Positions 58,001-64,000 of a DNA stretch of 64,000 bases are shown in pieces. Source of the stretch: Phallusia mammillata (taxonomy: Eukaryota > Chordata > Ascidiacea > Phlebobranchia > Ascidiidae). Location of the stretch: the NCBI GenBank assembly GCA_003260075.1, contig QLIY01000063.1, positions 1 to 64,000 of the forward strand, written 5' to 3'. Position numbers and translations under genes: made by a program. The notes below the pieces were generated by a model. That model ran no database searches and had not been told where the DNA came from. It saw only the letters and a list, made by a program, of their open reading frames with translations. How positions within the stretch are numbered: position 1 is the stretch's first letter; each line of letters starts with the position of its first letter.

Positions 58001-61000
58001 ACAGGTTTTGCTACCTTCGTGCTGTATTCGAATAATTTTGGCTTTCGTTCGATGGTACATGAATACAATTCGAATAGTTGATGTTATCTTTTGAACCAAC
58101 AATTCACGAATACAATAGCTTGGGTAAATTTATTCGAATACAATTCGAATTGTTGTAGGTTTTTGCCAACCTAAGAATTTGCGAATTCGAATACACGATA
58201 TTTTTTACGAATACAATTCGAGTTGTTGTCGGCCTTTGACAAGGTAACAATTCGTAAAATCGAATACATGACTACATTTTTACGAATACAATTCGAATTG
58301 TTGTCAGCCTTTGGCAACGTAAGATACGTAAATTCGAATACATGACTACATTTTTACGAATACAATTCGAATTGTCGATTACCTCCAGACTAGGAGTAGT
58401 CGAGAATATTTTGCTACATATTTTTGCCAAATAGATTCGAATACAATTCAAATTGGCAGTGAATGTGACCTGATTTGACAAGTTTTTGTTTATGTTACGA
58501 AACAATGACATATAGAAGTTTAATTGTGACGTTACATAAATGGAATTGTGTTACAAAGCTTGCAACATTGGGTTGTTCTCAGCACATGACAGGTGTAGCG
58601 TGTTCATGAAGCAAACATCTCATGTAAATTTGGTGAAATTTATATAACGGAGACTTAAATCAGTCAAGCTAATGTGGCAAAAAAGCTCGTTGGTTTACAT
58701 TTTTACCAATAAATTTGCAATTCATAAACCCATGTTACATTTTGATCGAATACCTTTTAAGTTTCGGGGCATTTTATTTCTTTTATTTTCCGCAACTACA
58801 AATATCCAAATCGGTGCATTCGAATGTTATTCGAATTGTTTGCTTCTTACAACAACTGAACAATTCGTGAATACAAATAACTAGAACTATTAATTCGAAT
58901 ACAATTCGGATTGCTACATCTCAAAAAGTACGAAGTATTCATGAATACGAATACACGCTTGGGGTTATTTCGAATAGTATTCGAATTACACGTTGTTGTT
59001 TTTTGGTCAACTATTCATGAATACTAATACTTAACACGCTTTATTCGAATACAATTCGAATTGCTGCCACCTTAACATTACGAAACAATTCGTGAATACG
59101 AATACCTGACTCGCATTATTCGAATACAATTCGAATTGCCGAACTTTAAAAAGTGCGTAGAATTCATGAATACGAATACATGCCTTGGTTTATTCGAATA
59201 GTATTCGAATTACTTGTCATTGTAGTTTGGTCAACAATTCATGAATACAAATACTTGACTCGTTTTATTCGAATACCATTCGAATTGCTGTCACTCAAAA
59301 ATTACCAAAGTATTCACGAATTCGAATACAGTCATGCAGGTATTCGTGATGTATTCGAATACAGGACGCCTGTATTCGACCCCATGTCTGAGCGTAGTAT
59401 CCCACCGGGAACGGCAGCCAAATAATGTTGTGACCCATTGTGTGTTTTAAAAATATGAATGCGCGTTTATTTTGGTAACGGGATTTTCTTTTAAAAAATG
59501 TAAAATTAAAAACAATTTTCGAGTTTTTTTGTTTTGACTGGTAAATTTTTGTGTTTTTTCCACTGCTCACTTATAAATTCATTATTACGTTAACGCACAC
59601 ATTTTTGCAGGCTGGCACCTAATTGTGCGTGTTAGCCTGGTGTCTTGCTTTACGTGACAGCCCTGACGTGGTTACGCATTATTTCTTCATCCCGTAGCAC
59701 CTGATCACTGCTTATCTTATTATGGCCACCGCACGAAGTTACAAGGTTAATTAGACATACGGTTGTGGCGTGCCAACAGCATATACAGAGAGACACCTCG
59801 ACACAATGCCAAACAGAATATTGGGTTATACCGGTAATCGACTGCTGGCAAGATTGTCATTTGTTCGTCTTGCTTCGACGTCGCTACACTTGCAGTTGGA
59901 TCGTCCAGCCAACGAAAAACCAGGAATCTAGACAACATGGATAAATGTTGAAGACTGTCTCGCCATACAACGTCAATCCTTGCGGTTTATAAATTGAACT
60001 TGGTAAATGTCCTGGAAACATGGCTTAGTCACAGGCATTGATATGTGATCGATTAGTTAGGAACCACTTCATGTTTCTACCATGACAAGGGTCAGTCAAA
60101 GAGGTCAAAACCCACTTGATTACATCCTAGAGGGTTTATATGTAGGCAATTTTTTTAATAGTTCGTATCTACGGTAATACAACATTAACCCTCAACAAAG
60201 TGATTTGGGCTTACTTTAAGACAATAATACTCCTTAACCTTCGTATGTCATTATGCAACATTAAAATGAACAAAAAACAGTTTTCCATTTTTATTTTTCT
60301 TGTTTGCTTCGTATTTAAATCACCTCTTTTCGTGAAAGAGCCTTGAAAACTTTCGTGTAAGTCACACCCAGAATGAAAAGCGGTAGAGCGTATCCGACTG
60401 TGACGTAATAAGTGTGAAACGCTGCCTGATAGGTTAATGCTGAAATACAAAACATTATTATAAAACAGTTCCTATTTTGTACGTTTCAAATTAGTGTAGA
60501 AGATTTTTGCAACATTTTCAACTTTATATTTGCATGCATTTATTTTCAAAAAAAAGAACAACAACAAGATGTAACTGCAAGGTGTTTTAATAATTTAAGT
60601 TGGAAAAAATATGTTTTGTAAAGTCTGTACTTGGCCAGTGTTCTCCACAGGACATCAGCAAAGACAATTCCTCATAACCCTCAAAATCAGGTGTTAGCTC
60701 GTTAAAGAATGCAACAGGGCAAAGCGTTGAAAGACTGAAGAGCCAAATTGCGGCCATCACCATGCCAGCTGACTTTGAGGATTTGTGAAAAGTACTGCAC
60801 CTCAGTGGATGACAAACGACAAACCATCGATTTACAGCAATTGCACCAAGGGTAAGAGAGGAAACAAGAGTGACAGTCATCTGTTGTAAATAGGAATTTC
60901 ATTATGGTCACATATAAATATGGTCGTATGTTTTTGAATATTTATGCAGACATGATGTAGGATTTGTGCCAATGGTAACGATTGCGGTTTATGGCAACCT

Positions 61001-62895
61001 TTTGCATATCGGATTGTTGCAGTTTTGTGACTAATACAGGACTCTAGGGTTTTGAAACAGACAGATAGCATACAGACAAAGAAACATAATAAATTTCATT
61101 AATTTTCAAATTTCACAAAAAAATCATTATACTGTGCCAGGATTATTTCGCTTATTAATACGACGATAAATCCACCAATATCTGTTTATAATCAGAACAT
61201 GATCAAAGGTTTATTTTGATACATTTTTCTATTCCATGCATCTTCCGCAGGGCAAAACGCCTCAATAACTACAATGGTCGAAACACGAATTAATTAAATT
61301 TATTTTCTGCTGTCCTGTAAACAGGTTGTTTTATCACTAAGATCTTTATGTGGGTTAATTCCTACCTGCAAAAATGGGACAAGCTTGCAGAGGAAACGTC
61401 CCATAAGCCAGGACTCGAGAAAGTCGACCATCATGGTTGGTGGGAGGCAAATAATCGTCACCAGTACGTCGGCAAGCGCCAAATTCAGCATGAAGTAATT
61501 CACAGTGGTGTGCAAATGCTTTCGGCGGAGAATGTACGCCACCACTGCGCGACAAAACACAAGTGGCGGACCCGGTATAAATCATATGATCGACATCAGA
61601 ACAATGGCGTGATGCTGCTTAAGGCAAGACCGAGGTTCATGTAACTGCACAGGACCAACAAATAGCTTTTTACTGCATTTTATGTTGGCTAATTAGTACT
61701 TACAAACTATATACCATCACAACGCAATTGTGTTACGCAAAAAGTTGTTTAGTCATCGAATATTTATTTAAACAGAAGAAGACCAAAACACTAAGCATTT
61801 TGCGTGCGATTTGTTTAACAGGCGTTTTTCACATAAACGCCAAACGATTGACAATAATTCGGTTGCACGCCATTGCAAAGCAGAAAAACAAACAATTGTA
61901 AAATTCCCTCGGGGATTGAGAATGGCGTTCTAATAACTCAAGTATAAGCCAGCTTTGTGGCACAAGGTACCAAAACAAGTTACGCAATATTTATGACGTT
62001 CGTTTAATTGCAGCCTGTTACTCGGTCGCATTGCAATTTTCTGCGTCACCCGGTCATTCGCGTACATATGTGTGTCGTTATGTTACGCCGCAAATAGAGG
62101 CTGCATGATTTAGATTAGAGGACCCTAGCGCGTCTTAAGCCTTCCAGGCGGCAATGTGACTTCGCGTTTTCATTCCAACTAATAGCGGCTTAATTTTCTG
62201 CTTTACAATTGGTCCACATAAAACGGATATAGAATGATATGTATTCGGAACTTCTGTGTAGCATATACGTTATTTGTAAACACGTTAAAAACAGCTTCAA
62301 TCCGAGAAACAAATGTAAACTGTCCCCGTATATCAAAGAGTTAAAACCAAACTGTCATTTTCAACAAATTATCGAACAAGAAAACATGAATCAATCGATT
62401 TGTTGCATGTTATTGGTCCTGTTGTGTCATTTGAGCGATTTATATTCATTGATGATCCCCATCGATTATAGATACTTGATACAGCGATCAGGAAAATGTA
62501 TATTCCCAAAGCCCTTGGTAAAACACCCGGGGACGCACAAAAAGCTTTTCAGCTAATTTAAAATGCGCAAGATCGGTTTGACAAACGACCCTTAACAATA
62601 CTACCACTAACGACCAGATGAACATAATTCAAAAATAGTTTTCCTTACCAAGTGAGTTGCCGACGATGGAAATGACAAAAACAATCACGTACAACGAGAT
62701 GACGAACCATTCCGCGTGACTTGGCCTCAAGTAATGCTTCCAAATATCAAAGTCTTTGAGCGGATAATCATAATCCTGTCTTGTGTCGCTGTCGTTTTGT
62801 GCAGAACCAGCAATAGCAGTGGTATCGTTCATAACGGCCCTATCAAGCATTGCTAAACTTACTGCCCTTAAACTTGAATTGGATCGCTCCACCAT
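55090..62895 (-). CDS. Class A GPCR of the orexin/allatotropin receptor group, about 458 aa
   Basis: Exons: 62649-62895, 61366-61559, 60631-60880, 60324-60439, 57715-57787, 57517-57629, 56738-56844, 55628-55746, 55090-55247 (1,377 nt). TM1 ends IVGNSL. TM2 and ECL1 read NYFMLNLALADVLVTIICLP and VDFLESWLMGRFLCKLVPFLQ, very like orexin receptors (ADVLV..ICLP, ESWLFG, LCK). TM3 ends NRWFVVCHPL. TM5 has VTVGYALPLFILGVTY. ICL3 is long and basic (RRIRRRISL). TM6 is VFGLCYAPVMILDLV. TM7 is AVAHLLMYLNSALNPIIYNFF, followed by helix 8 AQFRREFRSTFRCF and a Ser/Thr-rich tail ending RRSTRR. All junctions are GT-AG except the entry to exon 2, where phase requires a TG in place of AG at 61560-61561. The ATG at 62895 is the first in frame downstream of the poly-C. 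Confidence 0.9.
57951..59390. mobile_element. hAT-type element carrying a 1.4-kb palindromic minisatellite
   Basis: Begins CAGACATGGGG and ends CCCCATGTCTG (11-bp perfect inverted repeat), flanked by a perfect 8-bp duplication AGCGTAGT (57943-57950 and 59391-59398). The 1,440-bp interior is made almost wholly of diverged units built on ATTCGAATACAATTCGAATT, alternating with ATTCGTGAATACGAATAC-type stretches; each core is itself palindromic. There is no ORF of significance. It lies in the 2.5-kb intron of the orexin-type receptor gene. Confidence 0.9.
61560..62648. other. Receptor intron 1
   Basis: About 1.1 kb with no second gene. Bases 62505-62567 contain a short repeat shared with 63678-63740. 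Confidence 0.5.
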
Positions 62896-62960
62896 TGTCC
62901 CACCTGGGCTTCGCTGGAAAACGTATCCACGACTGATGGCTGGTTGCACGGCGCACGCGC

Positions 62961-62961
<1 letters not shown>

Positions 62962-63016
<55 letters not shown>
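62962..63016. repeat. Poly-C run of 55 bases
   Basis: Error-free homopolymer 67 bases upstream of the receptor start codon (on the minus strand a poly-G). It would fall in the 5' UTR or promoter if real. Confidence 0.9.
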
Positions 63017-63017
<1 letters not shown>

Positions 63018-63637
63018 CTAGCAGCAAATGCCTTTTTAAACGAGCCGTAAAAGTGACGTCTACAACCGGTGCGCGCTGGGCAGAATGCAATGCACGCAAG
63101 CGGTTGAGCCCGAGCGTGCTTAACGGCGCAACTCGATGACCGGAAGCTTTGTCATTAGCGAAGCCCGAAAGCATGAAACGTAATCTGCGCGCATGTTGTC
63201 CACTGTTTGACTCGAAATTCGAAACGACACAGTAAGTTTTCGAAATTTTCACATGCAAATGCATCAATATCAAATTTTCAGTTCGAAAAGGTTCTTGCTG
63301 CAAAATATGGTGCTTGCCTTGCACATATTTAGAATCAATCAATGCTGCAAACTAAAACTTCATAGCCAGGTTCTAACGACGATGTACGAAATGATTCGAG
63401 TGGCGGCATATGATGTAAGTTATATGTTTTCAACTGTAGCTCCGAAATTACTTTCGTCGAAAAGTCAAACATTTATATTTGTCGTATTGTTGTTTTTTAA
63501 ACATGTTTCACACAACAGAAAGCAAAACCTTTATGTCGTACCTATCTATAATAATTGAACCTTTCAAATGCGGTATTCGACTCAGCAAATTCGATTAACA
63601 CGTATTATATTACAAAGACACAATTTTCACAAAAAAT

Positions 63638-63777
63638 GATACAAGAATTTGCCAAATGACCAGGACAATGGTGACTTTCCCAAAGCCCGTGGTAAAACAC
63701 CCGGGGACGGACAAAAAGCTTTTCATCTAATTTAAAATGCGATACAAGAATTTGCCAAATTACCAGGACAATGGTGC
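63638..63777. repeat. Local direct repeat and dispersed repeat copy
   Basis: ATACAAGAATTTGCCAAAT plus ACCAGGACAATGGTG occurs at about 63639-63674 and 63743-63777. Between them, GGTAAAACACCCGGGGACG and AAAAGCTTTTCA...TTAAAATGCG match bases 62505-62567 almost exactly. Confidence 0.7.
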
Positions 63778-64000
63778 TTTTAACTTTTTTTGCTTTGGCT
63801 AACATATTACAATGATGTTGTCAAACGTTTGAAGACTTTGACATAATCATAAAAAAATGTAAACTGCTAAAGACGAAAAATGTTTCATACAAACTCACCC
63901 CTCATTCAAATCTGCGTACAAATCTAATTTTGTATTTTAGTGCAAGAGGTGTTCCAAAATGGCAAACAATGTCTGTTACATACAAGAGCTTCCCCTGAAT

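Larger units (their letters stand above)
62896..64000. other. Upstream region of the receptor gene, to the window end
   Basis: Presumed promoter and 5' UTR of the minus-strand receptor, interrupted by a 55-base poly-C (62962-63016). GC content rises around 63017-63140. Local repeats lie at 63638-63777. No gene was recognised. Confidence 0.5.

Noticed and set aside
62896-63342. Extension of the receptor N terminus upstream through a polyglycine run
   Set aside because: The glycine stretch is the translated 55-base poly-C artefact; the ATG at 62895 gives a normal N terminus.

Overview
The window is nuclear DNA from an animal: the genes are split by GT-AG introns of a few hundred bases in AT-rich sequence, and the products are metazoan (Mos kinase, synaptotagmin, class A GPCRs, a GT10 fucosyltransferase, a PDZ/ZM sarcomere-type protein, Sec31, ELOVL6). 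The compact, heterozygous, MITE-rich layout and the chordate-like gene set fit an invertebrate deuterostome, most likely a tunicate. The species is inferred and not shown by the sequence. All gene models below were built by hand from splice sites and reading phase; in each complete model the exon lengths sum to a multiple of three.

Layout, left to right: tandem repeats and a hAT-type MITE (1-1463); the N-terminal half of SEC31 (minus, 1664-4424), divergent from an unrecognised four-helix membrane protein (plus, 5223-7670); an ELOVL6-type fatty acid elongase (plus, 8524-12253); an orphan peptide-receptor-like GPCR (plus, 14673-16158); a 13-exon synaptotagmin-15-like gene (minus, 17836-30329); a PDZ plus ZM-motif protein of the ALP/Enigma/ZASP family without LIM domains (plus, 33464-38017); a large acidic protein with a basic C-terminal motif recalling RAD51AP1 (minus, 39667-42654); an alpha-1,3-fucosyltransferase (plus, 44347-46510); the Mos kinase (minus, 50543-54099); and an orexin/allatotropin-type receptor (minus, 55090-62895). 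The genes are unrelated neighbours on alternating strands, with no operon logic. Possible functional links are Mos and the RAD51AP1-like protein (germ line or meiosis), and Sec31, ELOVL6 and the fucosyltransferase (ER/Golgi).

Non-coding structure is rich. It includes hAT-type MITEs with 8-bp target-site duplications (one carrying a 1.4-kb minisatellite), a TA-flanked pogo-like MITE, two long-arm hairpins inside synaptotagmin introns, and an inverted repeat split by an assembly gap. There is also a striking assembly signature: at least nine places where a run of about 10 G or C separates two slightly different copies of the same 60-180 bp, plus four homopolymers of 55-91 bases. These look like unmerged haplotype ends joined by artefactual poly-G fill. 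Three of them duplicate coding exons or exon edges, so apparent exon duplications here should not be taken at face value.
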